Positions 1 through 9,480 of a DNA stretch of 64,000 nucleotides are shown piece by piece. The position numbers and the translations under genes were made by a program. Under the pieces are notes generated by a model that was not told where the DNA came from, searched no databases, and saw only the letters and a list, made by a program, of their open reading frames with translations. The DNA is taken from NCBI GenBank assembly GCA_017306155.1, contig JAFKJB010000009.1, positions 96,498 through 160,497 on the forward strand, written 5' to 3'. The stretch is from Nitrosospira multiformis (lineage in GTDB: Bacteria > Pseudomonadota > Gammaproteobacteria > Burkholderiales > Nitrosomonadaceae). How positions within the stretch are numbered: the first letter of the stretch is position 1; each line of letters starts with the position of its first letter.

Positions 1-1
1 C

Positions 2-1624
2 GGCCCCAAGCCCCACTGGGCGCGCAGCGACGGCGGCGAAGCAGGATTGCATCCTTCCAATATCCACGACAACGCGTATGCCGTAGGTACCGTGGATTTT
101 ACGGGTGACATGCCGGTGATACTCGGCCCCGATGGCCCCAGCCTCGGCGGCTTCGTCTGCCCGGTTACCATTATCCAGGCTGAATTGTGGAAGATGGGAC
201 AGCTCAAGCCGGGTGATCGCGTGCGCTTCCGCAGGATGTCGATGGAGCAGGCGCTGGCGCTGGAGCTACAGCAGGATGCAGGGATAAAAGACCTTCGGCT
301 TCCCCAAAATGTTTCATCCGGGGCGGAGCAGGGCGCAACGGCCGAATCCACCCCTGTGCTCCACTTCATCCCGCAAAGCGATGGCCAGGTGCAGGTCGTC
401 TATCGCCAGGCAGGCGACAAGAATCTGCTGGTCGAGTATGGTCCGCTCGAGCTCGATCTCAATTTGCGCTTCCGCGCGCATGCGCTGATGGATTGGGTGC
501 AGGCAGCGTGCGATGACGGGGAACTGGAAGGCATTCTGGATCTGACGCCCGGCATCCGTTCGCTGCAAGTGCATTTCGATTCCCGCATACTGCCACGCGA
601 TAAGCTGCTGGAGATGCTGGCCGCCGCGGAAAAGAAATTGCCCGATATCGATGACATGGAGGTCCCGGCGCGCATCGTCCATCTTCCGCTGTCGTGGGAC
701 GATGCCGCCACCCGGCTGGCGATAGAAAAGTACATGCAGTCCGTGCGCAGCGATGCGCCCTGGTGCCCGAGCAACATCGAGTTCATCCGCCGGATCAATG
801 GCCTCGACGGTATCGAGGAAGTGCAGCACATCGTATTTTCCGCGAATTATCTTGTCATGGGGCTGGGCGACGTCTATCTGGGCGCGCCGGTTGCCACCCC
901 TGTGGACCCCCGTCATCGCCTGGTGACCACCAAGTACAATCCTGCGCGCACCTGGACGCCTGAGAATGCGGTTGGCATAGGCGGGGCCTATTTGTGCATA
1001 TATGGAATGGAAGGTCCCGGAGGCTACCAGTTTGTGGGCCGCACGGTGCAGATGTGGAACCGGTACCGCCAGACAGCCGACTTCAAGGAAGGAAAACCCT
1101 GGCTGCTGCGTTTCTTCGACCAGATCCGTTTCTATCCGGTTAGCGAAGGCGAACTGCTCAAGCTGCGCAGGGATTTCATTACCGGACACTTCAAGCTGAA
1201 GATCGAGGAGACAACATTCAGCTTGAAACAGTACAACGCTTTCCTGAAAGAAAATGCGGCATCCATCAGCGCTTTCAAAGCAAGGCAGCAGGCTGCGTTC
1301 GAGGCCGAGCGTGAACGCTGGAAAGCCGAAGGCAAGGCGGAATATATCAGCGAGACCATGGTTGAAGAAGCGGATACGCAGGGCGAACTGGATTTGCCCT
1401 CTGGCTCCCAGGCTGTCGGTGCGCATGTAACCGGTACGGTATGGAAACTGCTCGTCAAGGAAGGGCAGCGGGTCGAAATGGGAAACCCAGTAGTAGTGGT
1501 GGAGTCCATGAAAATGGAATTCTCCGTGGAGGCGCCGGTCAGCGGTACGATACGACAGCTATTCTGCAAGGAGGGGAGTCATGTATCCGCCGGGCAGATG
1601 CTGCTTATCATTCAGGAGGAGTGA
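2..1624 (+). CDS. Urea carboxylase, C-terminal part (5' end outside window)
   Basis: The frame is open from the first bases of the window ([12 protein letters not shown]...), so the gene begins upstream; the internal ATG/TTG-type starts are not real starts. What is visible is the end of the KipA-like carboxyltransferase half (motif [27 protein letters not shown]), then a KipI-like half ([18 protein letters not shown] onward), then a C-terminal biotinyl carrier domain with ESMKME; the biotinylated Lys codon is at 1511-1513. The enzyme carboxylates urea to allophanate using ATP and bicarbonate. It is followed 2 nt later by allophanate hydrolase, which makes the ATP-dependent urea amidolyase route. 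Some proteins annotated this way are really guanidine carboxylases; the fragment alone does not settle this, although a urea transporter gene lies about 10 kb downstream. Confidence 0.93.
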   Translation, partial: GPKPHWARSDGGEAGLHPSNIHDNAYAVGTVDFTGDMPVILGPDGPSLGGFVCPVTIIQAELWKMGQLKPGDRVRFRRMSMEQALALELQQDAGIKDLRLPQNVSSGAEQGATAESTPVLHFIPQSDGQVQVVYRQAGDKNLLVEYGPLELDLNLRFRAHALMDWVQAACDDGELEGILDLTPGIRSLQVHFDSRILPRDKLLEMLAAAEKKLPDIDDMEVPARIVHLPLSWDDAATRLAIEKYMQSVRSDAPWCPSNIEFIRRINGLDGIEEVQHIVFSANYLVMGLGDVYLGAPVATPVDPRHRLVTTKYNPARTWTPENAVGIGGAYLCIYGMEGPGGYQFVGRTVQMWNRYRQTADFKEGKPWLLRFFDQIRFYPVSEGELLKLRRDFITGHFKLKIEETTFSLKQYNAFLKENAASISAFKARQQAAFEAERERWKAEGKAEYISETMVEEADTQGELDLPSGSQAVGAHVTGTVWKLLVKEGQRVEMGNPVVVVESMKMEFSVEAPVSGTIRQLFCKEGSHVSAGQMLLIIQEE

Positions 1625-1626
1625 AT

Positions 1627-3513
1627 ATGAGCAAGCTTGTTCCCCTGGGCGATATCCCGTCCCTGCTGCAACGTTATGCCAATGGCGAATTGACCCCTGC
1701 CGGCATGGTGGAGGCGGTGCATGCGCTGATCCAGGACGATCCCGGCAATGTATGGATACACAAGCTGCCGCTGGAATCACTGCGACAATATGCCCGGAAA
1801 GTGGAAGAAAAAGGGATGGCCGCACTGCCTTTATACGGCATTCCCTTCGCCATCAAGGACAATATCGACCTTGCAGGCGTTCCGACTACCGCGGCATGCC
1901 CGGCGTTTGCCTACACACCGCAACGCAGCGCAACGGTGGTGCAGAGGCTGATCGACGCGGGTGCGATTCCCCTCGGCAAGGCCAATCTTGATCAGTTTGC
2001 CACCGGGTTGAACGGTACCCGCTCTCCCTATGGCGTCTGCCGCAACGCCTTCAATCCCGAATACATCGCTGGCGGATCAAGCTCGGGTTCGGCAGTGGCT
2101 TTAGCGAAGGGCTGGGTATGTTTCAGCCTGGGAACCGATACCGCGGGCTCTGGCAGGATACCTGCTGCCTTCAATAATCTCATCGGGTATAAACCCACCA
2201 GGGGCTGGCTTTCCACGCGCGGTGTCGTGCCCGCCTGCCGTTCGCTGGATTGCGTCTCCATCTTTGCGCATACCGCTGCCGATGCGCAGCGGGTTCTTGA
2301 GGCAGCCGCCAGCTATGATGACGAAGACATTTATTCCCGCCGGAGAGGGAACGGCGATAATCCTGCTTCAAAAAACCTGCGGCAGCGTTTCCGTTTTGGC
2401 ATACCGCGCCGGCAGCAACTGCAATTCTTCGGTAATTCCGAAAGCGCCCGGTTGTTCGAGGAAGCGATAACACAACTGCAGGCATTGGGCGGCGAGGTCA
2501 TCGAGATCGATTTTTCGCCCTTTCTGGAAACAGCGCACCTGCTTTATGGAGGAGCATGGGTGGCCGAGCGTTATGCCGCCATTCAGAAATTTTTTGATCT
2601 GCATAGCGATGAGGTCGTTTCGCCGGTACGGGAGATCATTGCCGGCGCGCACCGGTTCTCGGCTGCAGATGCCTACAACGGCCAGTATCGCTTGCGTATG
2701 CTTAAACGCCAGGCTGACCATGCCTGGTCTGAAGTGGATTGCCTGCTGACGCCCACCGCCGGGACCATTTATCGCATAGAGGAAATGCTGGCAGACCCGG
2801 TTCGCCTGAACACGAACCTGGGTTATTACACCAACTACATGAACCTGCTCGACTATTCGGCGGTGGCGGTGCCTGCCGGATTCCGGGATGATGGATTGCC
2901 GTTTGGCGTAACCCTGGCGGCTCCAGCCCATCAGGATGTCTCGCTGTTGCATCTTGCCGCACGTCTGCAGCAGGCCTATGCGCTGCCCCTGGGGGCCGCG
3001 GGTATTCCACTGCGGAAAGGGGCTTTATCAGCAATGGCATCTTTTCAACACCCGGCACAGCCGGAACACCCAGCCCTCGTGCGCGTAGCGGTCTGCGGCG
3101 CGCATCTGTCCGGTCTGCCGTTGAACTCCCAACTGACCAGCCGCGATGGGCGCCTGGTGGCAAGTACCGCAACTTCCCCCGACTACAAACTCTATGCGCT
3201 TCCGGGAACACCGCCGCTTCGCCCCGGATTGGTGCGGGTGGACAAGAACCAGCGAGGATTCGCAATCGAGGTAGAGGTGTGGGAAATGCCAGCCAGCGCA
3301 TTTGGCAGTTTTGTGGCAGGCATCCCTGCTCCCCTGGGGATCGGCACCATTACCCTTGCGGGCGGCGAATCCGTGCAGAGTTTCTTATGCGAGGGCTATG
3401 CAGTAGCGGATGCAAGGGATATCAGCCGGTTCGGGGGATGGCGGCATTATATGCAATCAATGGCTGATCCCGTTGAAAACGAAGAGGGTCCGCGCGGGGC
3501 GGATTCTGGATAA
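1627..3513 (+). CDS. atzF: Allophanate hydrolase (AtzF-type)
   Basis: 628 aa, cytosolic; hydrolyses allophanate to ammonia and CO2, completing urea breakdown started by the carboxylase encoded 2 nt upstream. The N-terminal amidase-signature domain carries the Ser-cisSer-Lys set: Lys77 in GIPFAIKDNID, the Gly/Ser-rich loop at 149-155 (GGSSSGS) and the nucleophile Ser175 in TDTAGSGRIPAAF. The last ~150 residues form the small C-terminal domain typical of AtzF (VRVAVCGAHLSGLPLN...). The ATG at 1627 sits just after the carboxylase stop with the purine-rich CAGGAGGAGTGA as Shine-Dalgarno; the same frame is open further upstream (from 1441) but that part overlaps the biotin domain and is not coding. 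Co-transcription with the carboxylase is very likely. Confidence 0.95.
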   Translation: MSKLVPLGDIPSLLQRYANGELTPAGMVEAVHALIQDDPGNVWIHKLPLESLRQYARKVEEKGMAALPLYGIPFAIKDNIDLAGVPTTAACPAFAYTPQRSATVVQRLIDAGAIPLGKANLDQFATGLNGTRSPYGVCRNAFNPEYIAGGSSSGSAVALAKGWVCFSLGTDTAGSGRIPAAFNNLIGYKPTRGWLSTRGVVPACRSLDCVSIFAHTAADAQRVLEAAASYDDEDIYSRRRGNGDNPASKNLRQRFRFGIPRRQQLQFFGNSESARLFEEAITQLQALGGEVIEIDFSPFLETAHLLYGGAWVAERYAAIQKFFDLHSDEVVSPVREIIAGAHRFSAADAYNGQYRLRMLKRQADHAWSEVDCLLTPTAGTIYRIEEMLADPVRLNTNLGYYTNYMNLLDYSAVAVPAGFRDDGLPFGVTLAAPAHQDVSLLHLAARLQQAYALPLGAAGIPLRKGALSAMASFQHPAQPEHPALVRVAVCGAHLSGLPLNSQLTSRDGRLVASTATSPDYKLYALPGTPPLRPGLVRVDKNQRGFAIEVEVWEMPASAFGSFVAGIPAPLGIGTITLAGGESVQSFLCEGYAVADARDISRFGGWRHYMQSMADPVENEEGPRGADSG

Positions 3514-3845
3514 GGACAGATATTCCTCCGCTTCCGGACGGATTACGCTCTCGCTCTACCCATTGCTGTACACGAAGAATTATTCCCCTGGGATATAACT
3601 GTTTTAGCTGTTCTCATTTATTGGAAGCACATCACGTATACCTTGATTATTCCTAAAAGCAATCTATACATCTCTATATAAGCTGGTTTTGTCCTAAGTA
3701 GTTCCTTGCTGTACCAGCTGAGCATGAAGTTTGGTTTTGCATATCGAGGCAAGATCCTGGTTGAGGATGGAAAAACCAGAGCTTTCTATAGGCAAGGTTA
3801 GAGACTGAACCCGGACCGGAGCTCATTGACTGGCTGAGAAAGAAA
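3514..3845. other. Intergenic region with a decayed short reading frame
   Basis: No complete gene is visible in these 332 bp and no clear terminator. A short frame from ATG 3724 encodes about 24 residues (MKFGFAYRGKILVEDGKT...) and stops at about 3799. Another frame, open from about 3792, reads on through ELIDWLRKK into the next gene at 3846. This could be one small gene broken by a frameshift. A 6-bp inverted repeat AGCTGG/CCAGCT lies at 3681-3686 and 3714-3719; its meaning is unclear. Confidence 0.4.
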
Positions 3846-4106
3846 ATGTTGCGAGAACAAATCCAAACTAGACTGGAAGCATTGAGGAAAGAAATTGAAA
3901 TAGGACAAGCGGAACTGGAAAAAGTAGAGAATCAAAGGACATATTTACGCGAAACAATGCTCAGGATCAGCGGGGCTATTAAAGTACTCGAAGAACTGTT
4001 AGTAGAAGAGCCGTCTTCCAGGGCGAGCGAAACGAGCGAGAATAAAAGGCCTTTAACAAGCGGGCAGGCTAATGAAACTGAGACTTTGCTGGAACGAAAA
4101 TCTTAA
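3846..4106 (+). CDS. Small coiled-coil protein of unknown function
   Basis: 86 aa. I do not recognise a family. Residues 1-55 have a strong heptad pattern rich in Glu, Lys, Leu and Arg (LRKEIEIGQAELEKVENQRTYLRET), which predicts a coiled coil; the last 30 residues are polar and probably disordered. There is no signal peptide or membrane segment. The frame stays open upstream as far as about 3792 (ETEPGPELIDWLRKK), so the true start may lie earlier or the gene may be a remnant of a longer one. It lies 69 nt before the fibre-like gene at 4176 on the same strand, so the two could be transcribed together. Confidence 0.55.
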   Translation: MLREQIQTRLEALRKEIEIGQAELEKVENQRTYLRETMLRISGAIKVLEELLVEEPSSRASETSENKRPLTSGQANETETLLERKS

Positions 4107-4175
4107 CGGCCTGGACAATAACCGTAAGGTAAGCACAATTGATTAATTAATAGAGTGTTATAGAGAGGATTAACC

Positions 4176-5540
4176 ATGGCTTGGGAACTTACTGGTAACA
4201 GTAGCACCGATCCAAATGTCAATTTTCTGGGAACAATTGATAACCAGCCGCTGGTCATTAAGACCAGTGGCTCGGAAGCGATGCGCATACTTCCCAACGG
4301 GCATGTGACTGTTGGAGCAAATATTCAAGACGATCCAAGTACAAGATTGCAAATTTCGGAAGGGCATCTTGGCATACTCGGCATGAGCGATACTTTCGAC
4401 CAGACCCTCTGGTTGGTCAATAATGTTGGCAAAGAACTGAGGCTTACCGTTGGAGCCAACGCCGGCGGTACTGCCTGGTATACACAAGCAAATACCGGAA
4501 CGCTAGGGGTGGGGGAGGGAATGGACGTGCGGTTTTCCGCAGGTGCTGCGGAAAGAATGCGTATCATGGGGGGGAATGGTGCCGTTGGCATTGGAACTAC
4601 TGCCCCAAGTGCAAAGTTGCACGTTGATTCTCCTGACTTTACCGCCATAGTTGGAACTGCTGGACATGGTGCTCTACAAGCTGGCGTGTATGGCCACGGT
4701 TTCATAGGCATATGGGGTAGCTCCGATGATGCAGCAGGGGTGGTTGGTATGAATAGCGGTAATCAAGGTTTTCTTGGAACGCGTGACTACGCTGGAGATT
4801 TTGTTGGCAATGTTCGTGTCAGCGGTACAAGCGATGTAGCAGTACTTGGTGAAAGCTCGGACCCCTCCACGGCGGGTACAGGTGTTATGGGCAAAGGCCG
4901 TGGGGCTGGCGTCACAGCCTTCAATTCCGCCAACAACAATGCAGCCTACCTTGCATCAGATTGCTGTGCGGCCTGGTTTACGGGGGAAGTTTACGTAGGC
5001 GGTAAACTGACTAAGTCCTCCGGGGGGTTCCTCATTGACCATCCGCTTGATCCCTCCAATAAGTATCTGTCTCATTCCTTCGTAGAATCGTCCGATATGA
5101 AAAATATCTACGATGGAGTGGTTGTGATGGATGCTGGCGGTGAAGCAACAGTTGAGCTTCCCGAGTGGTTCGATGCTGTCAATACTGATTTTCGCTATCA
5201 ACTGACCCCTATCGGTACCTCTGGACCAAATCTTTATATTGCAGAAGAAATTGCCTCCAATCACTTCAAAATTTCTGGCGGTACGTCCGGTATGAAAGTT
5301 TCCTGGCAAGTGACAGGCATTCGGAAGGATGCCTGGGCAAACGCGAAGCGTATCCGGGTCGAAGAGGAAAAATCTGGCAAGGAGCGCGGAAGTTACTTGC
5401 ACCCAGAGCTTTATGGCGCACCTCCAGAGAAAAGCATCGAGCGGGTACGACATCCGGCTCCGCAGCCGTTTCGTCCACAGATAATGTCAATCCCCCCGCA
5501 GATCAACGGACCAGCTGGCATTATGGCTGATAAAGGCTAA
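4176..5540 (+). CDS. Fibre-like repetitive protein, function unknown
   Basis: 454 aa, Gly/Ala/Thr/Asn-rich, no obvious signal peptide. The start is supported by GAGAGGATTAACC just before the ATG. The sequence resembles the shaft of phage tail fibres and related surface proteins: TSGSEAMRI, then VGIGTTAPSAKLHV, the motif common before chaperone-of-endosialidase (S74) domains, and repeated short beta-type segments (VYGHGFIGIWGSS, VVGMNSG, VMGKGRGAGV). No S74 autoproteolytic domain is visible at the C-terminus; residues ~330-454 instead form a different domain ending in a Pro-rich tail. Similar proteins occur as hypothetical single genes outside prophages. No other phage genes are nearby, so I do not call a prophage. 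Confidence 0.7.
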   Translation: MAWELTGNSSTDPNVNFLGTIDNQPLVIKTSGSEAMRILPNGHVTVGANIQDDPSTRLQISEGHLGILGMSDTFDQTLWLVNNVGKELRLTVGANAGGTAWYTQANTGTLGVGEGMDVRFSAGAAERMRIMGGNGAVGIGTTAPSAKLHVDSPDFTAIVGTAGHGALQAGVYGHGFIGIWGSSDDAAGVVGMNSGNQGFLGTRDYAGDFVGNVRVSGTSDVAVLGESSDPSTAGTGVMGKGRGAGVTAFNSANNNAAYLASDCCAAWFTGEVYVGGKLTKSSGGFLIDHPLDPSNKYLSHSFVESSDMKNIYDGVVVMDAGGEATVELPEWFDAVNTDFRYQLTPIGTSGPNLYIAEEIASNHFKISGGTSGMKVSWQVTGIRKDAWANAKRIRVEEEKSGKERGSYLHPELYGAPPEKSIERVRHPAPQPFRPQIMSIPPQINGPAGIMADKG

Positions 5541-5665
5541 CGTCGGCTCGATCGCCAAGGAGTGCGTGGCACGCTGCACGCTGAGTGACTTATGAAACAC
5601 AGGGGCCCGCAAGATGCGCTCAATCGACGGCTGATCCGTGCGCCAGGCCCTCTTTTAGCCAGTGC

Positions 5666-6370
5666 CTACTGCAAGTCTGAATAATATTGCGTTTTGATGC
5701 GGTCAATATAGTTTTTGAGATTTTCCTTCGATAAGCCATATTCCTTCAGAGGGGATTCGATAGGGCAACCAAAGGTATTGATCAGGAAGCCGAAGGCGCT
5801 TGCGTCCAGCGTGGTGGGCCTATCTCCCAGAAAATATTTCCTGTCGCCCAGGCATGCGGAGAGTGCGTCTATATCCTGCATCCCGAGTTCAAAAATCTCT
5901 TCGGGTTTATGCCGCCCCATGCCGTGCCCATAAATTTGACGCTGAATCCTGTAGCGGTAGAAAACTGCTGCCACATCCCGGACTGCTGGGGGCAAGACGT
6001 CAAAAATGGCTTTCTTGTTGACCTGCCAGTTCGCATCCGTATACTGCCAGCGGGTATACATGGTTGCCCAGAAAAGATGCTCTTCGACCAGGCGCTGCAT
6101 TGCCAGGGATAGCGCGGCTTCTGCGGGATTCAATCCTTCGTCGAGGTCTTTATACTTGTCTTTGAGATGCCGGATGATGAAGCGGGAATCCGCTAATTCG
6201 ATGTTTCCATCTTTTATATAAGGCAATTTACCTTTTGGCGCAAACAGTGGAAGCGTTGTCTCGATTGCGTATTCAATACCTGCCATACGCAAATACGTTT
6301 CTGTTTTGCAACAGAAATGACTTAAATTCGGATTACCCCAGGTACGCTCAAACTGGTACAGTATCAGCAC
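5666..6370 (-). CDS. Glutathione S-transferase-like protein
   Basis: 234 aa with a GTG start. An N-terminal thioredoxin-like GST domain (LILYQFERTWGNPNLSHFCCKTETYLRMAGIEYAI, then KGKLPYIKDGNIELADS with the usual cis-Pro region) is followed by an all-helical C-terminal domain (DALSACLGDRKYFLGDRPTTLDASAFGFL). The LGDRPTTLDA segment is the typical GST C-domain N-capping motif. The protein resembles the Faxc/metaxin-like branch more than classical detoxifying GSTs. It is divergent from the HxlR regulator gene at 6537, with direct repeats between them, so that regulator may control it. The substrate is unknown. Confidence 0.82.
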   Translation of the reverse strand: MLILYQFERTWGNPNLSHFCCKTETYLRMAGIEYAIETTLPLFAPKGKLPYIKDGNIELADSRFIIRHLKDKYKDLDEGLNPAEAALSLAMQRLVEEHLFWATMYTRWQYTDANWQVNKKAIFDVLPPAVRDVAAVFYRYRIQRQIYGHGMGRHKPEEIFELGMQDIDALSACLGDRKYFLGDRPTTLDASAFGFLINTFGCPIESPLKEYGLSKENLKNYIDRIKTQYYSDLQ

Positions 6371-6440
6371 GGCCGTTCTCCATCTGTCAATCGGATTTCC
6401 GCTCGTCAGCTTGCTTGTGGCAATGGACAGCAGCCTAGCC

Positions 6441-6471
6441 TACTATATTGCGAATTGCAAGTTACTATATT
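6441..6471. promoter_or_regulatory. Candidate HxlR operator in the divergent intergenic region
   Basis: Two perfect 9-bp direct repeats TACTATATT at 6441-6449 and 6463-6471 are 22 bp apart, about two helical turns, and flank an imperfect palindrome with arms TTGC/GCAA (6448-6460). The site lies between the divergent GST-like and HxlR genes. HxlR-family regulators are known to bind TACTA-type sites, so autoregulation and control of the GST-like gene is a reasonable inference. Confidence 0.5.
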
Positions 6472-6536
6472 AAAGTTCACCCGCCAATATAACCCCCGCG
6501 AGTGTTATAAGTCATGGATGGATGAAGGAGAAAGCT

Positions 6537-6920
6537 GTGACAGGTGGTGCAGAAGCGCGTGATGACGCAATATTCAAGCGCTCCTCATGTCCCATTACCA
6601 ATGGATTGAATATCTTCGGCGACAAATGGACACTTCTGGTCATTCGCGACCTGATGCTTGGTAAATGCCGTTATGCCGATTTTATCTCATCGCCGGAAAA
6701 TATCGCTTCGAACATTCTTGCCGATCGCCTGAAAAGACTGGAAGCGGCAGGCCTTGTCTCCCGGCAGGCATATCAACAGAAACCTGTTCGCTACGAATAC
6801 GTTCTTACAGAGAAGGGCAACGATCTCAAGCCCATTCTGGAAGCAATAAGCAGATGGGGCAGGAGGCACTGTCCTGGCACCGACGTGTTTCGCCCTGTCG
6901 ATCGGTTCAAACTACGATAA
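6537..6920 (+). CDS. HxlR-family transcriptional regulator
   Basis: About 127 aa from GTG 6537; an ATG at 6522 is also in frame, but AAGGAG at 6525-6530 is well spaced only for the GTG. The HxlR winged-helix signature is clear: CPITNGLNIFGDKWTLLVIRDLM, then FISSPENIASNILADRLKRLEAAGLVSR and VRYEYVLTEKG, followed by LKPILEAISRWG. The single Cys near the N-terminus of the domain matches the redox- or quinone-sensing Cys of some HxlR members. It probably controls the divergent GST-like gene and itself. The next gene (permease, 6928) starts 7 nt downstream and may be co-transcribed. Confidence 0.9.
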   Translation: MTGGAEARDDAIFKRSSCPITNGLNIFGDKWTLLVIRDLMLGKCRYADFISSPENIASNILADRLKRLEAAGLVSRQAYQQKPVRYEYVLTEKGNDLKPILEAISRWGRRHCPGTDVFRPVDRFKLR

Positions 6921-6927
6921 TGATTGA

Positions 6928-9435
6928 ATGAACATTCTAAAGCTGTCTCTTCGCATGCTTGGGCGCGACTGGCGCGCGGGCGAGTTGCGCGTGCTGGTAT
7001 TTGCGCTGGTCATCGCCGTGGGTGGGATGACCACTGTCGGTTTTTTTGCCGACCGGGTGCAGTTGGCGCTTTCGCGCCAGGGCAACCAGTTGCTGGGAGC
7101 GGATCTGATCATTTTTTCGGATCATCCTTTGGCGCCGCATTATGCCGAGGAGGCAAAACGCCGGAACCTGTCGGTTTCCTCTGCCGTCAAGTTTCCGAGC
7201 ATGACCGCGAAAGGGGAGGAAAGCCTGCTGACGGAAATCAAGGCCGTGGCGGAAGGCTATCCGCTGCGTGGCGAATTGAGCATCAGCGAGGATTTCGGCA
7301 ACGGAGTTCCGCCTGCTGAGCGCGTAACCCATATTGCCAACAGGATTCCGGCCCGAGGCACGGCCTGGGTGGACGAGAAGCTCATGATCGGCTTGTCTCT
7401 CAAACGGGGGGACGAGATCGAGGTGGGCGCATCCCGCTTTGCTGTGGATGCGCTGATCACGCAGGAACCGGATTATTCGATCGGTTTTCTCAACCTGAGG
7501 CCGCGCGTGCTGATCAACAAAGCTGACTTGCCGGCAACCCGGCTGATCCAGCAGGGCAGCCGTATTGGCTACCGCCTGCTTGTTGCCGGCGATTCGGGCG
7601 AAGTGGAAGGGTTTCGCAAGTGGGCCGAACAACGCCTGATGCTGGGGGAGAAAATCGAGGGCATCCGTGACGCGCGGCCCGAAATCAGGTCGGCGCTGGA
7701 GCGGGCGGAAAAATTCCTGAGCCTGACTGCGCTGGCGAGCGTGGTGCTGGCGGCCGCCGCCGCGGCACTGGCGGTGCGCCGCTTCACTCAGCGGCACCTG
7801 GACGGCTGTGCAGTGATGCGCTGTCTCGGCGCAAGCCAGGGCGCCATGCTGCGCCTCTATCTGTATCATTTTCTCATTCTGGGTTTCATTGCCAGCAGCC
7901 TGGGCTCTCTTCTCGGTTTTATCGCCCAGCAGGTTCTTACCTATTGGCTTTCGGGATTGGTCGAAGCCGAATTGCCATGGCCCTCGGTATGGCCGGGCGT
8001 GCATGGGGTGCTGACCGGCATGGTGCTGCTGCTTGGCTTTGCGCTCCCTCCGCTGCTCAGCCTGCGCAGCATCCCGGCGCTGCGCGTCATGCGCCGGGAT
8101 ATCGGCCTGCCCCCGCAGGGACTCGCCGGCTATGGACTGGGACTGGGCGTGCTGGCGCTGCTGTTCCTGTGGAAAGCGGGCGACATGCGGCTCGGCGCCT
8201 CCGTCATTGGCGGTTTCATCGTGGCGATAGCGGTTTTTGGCATGCTCGGATTCCTGCTGATGAGAATGCTGGCTCACATCCGCAACCAGGCGGGGGGCGC
8301 CTGGCGCTATGGCCTGGCAAGCATTCGCCGTCGCGCCACTGCGAGCGTGCTGCAGGCCGTGGCCTTAGGATTGGGATTGATGGCGTTATTGGCGCTGACC
8401 CTGATCCGGGACGACCTGCTGAGAAACTGGCGCACCAGCCTGCCTCCCGATGCCCCCAACCATTTTCTGGTAAATATCCAGGAGGACCAGCTGGAGCCGC
8501 TGGCGGCGTTTTTCAAGAAGCGCGGGATGCAGCCGCCGAACGTTTTCCCCATGGTACGGGGGCGCCTCACCGAGATCAATGGCAAGACGATCGCTTCCGA
8601 GGATTATGCCGATATCCGGGCAAAGCGGCTGGTGGAGCGGGAATTCAATCTCTCGTGGGCAAGCGAGATGCAAAGCGACAATCAGATCGTCAAAGGCCGC
8701 TGGTGGAAGCCCGAGGACCGGGGAAAAGAGGAAATCTCGATCGAGGAGGATATTGCCAAGACCATCGGCATCCACGTGGGCGACACGCTCACCTACGATA
8801 TAGCGGGCAGCATGTTTTCCGCCAAGGTCACGAGTCTGCGCAAGGTGAACTGGGACTCGTTCCGGGTGAATTTCTTTGTCGTGACGCCCCCTGGCGCGCT
8901 GGAGCAATATGCGGCAAGCTACGTGACGAGTTTTTATCTTCCGCCCATGCATGTGGAACTGACGAACCAGCTGGTCAAGGAATTTCCCAACCTGCTCGTG
9001 CTGGATGTGGCTGCCATCCTCACCCAGGTTCAAAGAATGATCGAACAGGTGACCAGGGCAGTCGAATTCGTGTTCCTGTTTACGCTGCTGGCAGGGCTGG
9101 CGGTACTTTATGCCGCCATCGTCTCCACCCAGGATGAACGCATTCAGGAGGCCGCCATATTCCGTACGCTGGGCGCAAGGCGCAGGCAGCTGGCGCGCGC
9201 CTGGGCGGCTGAATTTGCCATACTGGGAGGCCTTGCCGGCTTTTTTGCGGCAGCGGGAGCAAGCGCGCTCGGGTATGTCGTTGCGGAATATGCGCTGAAC
9301 CTCACTTATACCTTCAGTTCGTGGATTTGGCTCATCGGCATAGGCGCGGGAGCCGCAGGCGTGACCCTGGCGGGACTGCTCGGTACGCGCGCCGCGCTTT
9401 CAACGCCACCCCTCATGACCTTGCGCAGGATCTGA
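6928..9435 (+). CDS. ABC transporter permease, FtsX/YbbP type
   Basis: 835 aa. An N-terminal membrane helix (residues ~20-40) is followed by a large periplasmic MacB_PCD-like domain, a first FtsX block around residues 265-390 (LTALASVVLAAAAAALAVRRF...CAVMRCLGAS), further helices, a second periplasmic domain and a second FtsX block at the C-terminus (VFLFTLLAGLAVLYAAIVSTQDERIQEAAIFRTLGA). This duplicated layout is that of YbbP, which normally pairs with the ATPase YbbA and lies near tesA. No ATPase gene is adjacent here, so the partner must be encoded elsewhere. It is followed 45 nt later by dinB. Confidence 0.88.
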   Translation: MNILKLSLRMLGRDWRAGELRVLVFALVIAVGGMTTVGFFADRVQLALSRQGNQLLGADLIIFSDHPLAPHYAEEAKRRNLSVSSAVKFPSMTAKGEESLLTEIKAVAEGYPLRGELSISEDFGNGVPPAERVTHIANRIPARGTAWVDEKLMIGLSLKRGDEIEVGASRFAVDALITQEPDYSIGFLNLRPRVLINKADLPATRLIQQGSRIGYRLLVAGDSGEVEGFRKWAEQRLMLGEKIEGIRDARPEIRSALERAEKFLSLTALASVVLAAAAAALAVRRFTQRHLDGCAVMRCLGASQGAMLRLYLYHFLILGFIASSLGSLLGFIAQQVLTYWLSGLVEAELPWPSVWPGVHGVLTGMVLLLGFALPPLLSLRSIPALRVMRRDIGLPPQGLAGYGLGLGVLALLFLWKAGDMRLGASVIGGFIVAIAVFGMLGFLLMRMLAHIRNQAGGAWRYGLASIRRRATASVLQAVALGLGLMALLALTLIRDDLLRNWRTSLPPDAPNHFLVNIQEDQLEPLAAFFKKRGMQPPNVFPMVRGRLTEINGKTIASEDYADIRAKRLVEREFNLSWASEMQSDNQIVKGRWWKPEDRGKEEISIEEDIAKTIGIHVGDTLTYDIAGSMFSAKVTSLRKVNWDSFRVNFFVVTPPGALEQYAASYVTSFYLPPMHVELTNQLVKEFPNLLVLDVAAILTQVQRMIEQVTRAVEFVFLFTLLAGLAVLYAAIVSTQDERIQEAAIFRTLGARRRQLARAWAAEFAILGGLAGFFAAAGASALGYVVAEYALNLTYTFSSWIWLIGIGAGAAGVTLAGLLGTRAALSTPPLMTLRRI

Positions 9436-9480
9436 TCGAATGCTTTCGTCTTGCCGCTTTGCCTCGAACGGATAGGCAGG

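Noticed and set aside
4176-5540. Prophage
   Set aside because: Only the fibre-like motif suggests phage; no integrase, capsid, terminase, lysis or attachment site is visible nearby.
6937-8277. 446-codon minus-strand frame
   Set aside because: Antisense to the well-supported FtsX-type permease; His/Gln/Arg-rich shadow translation.
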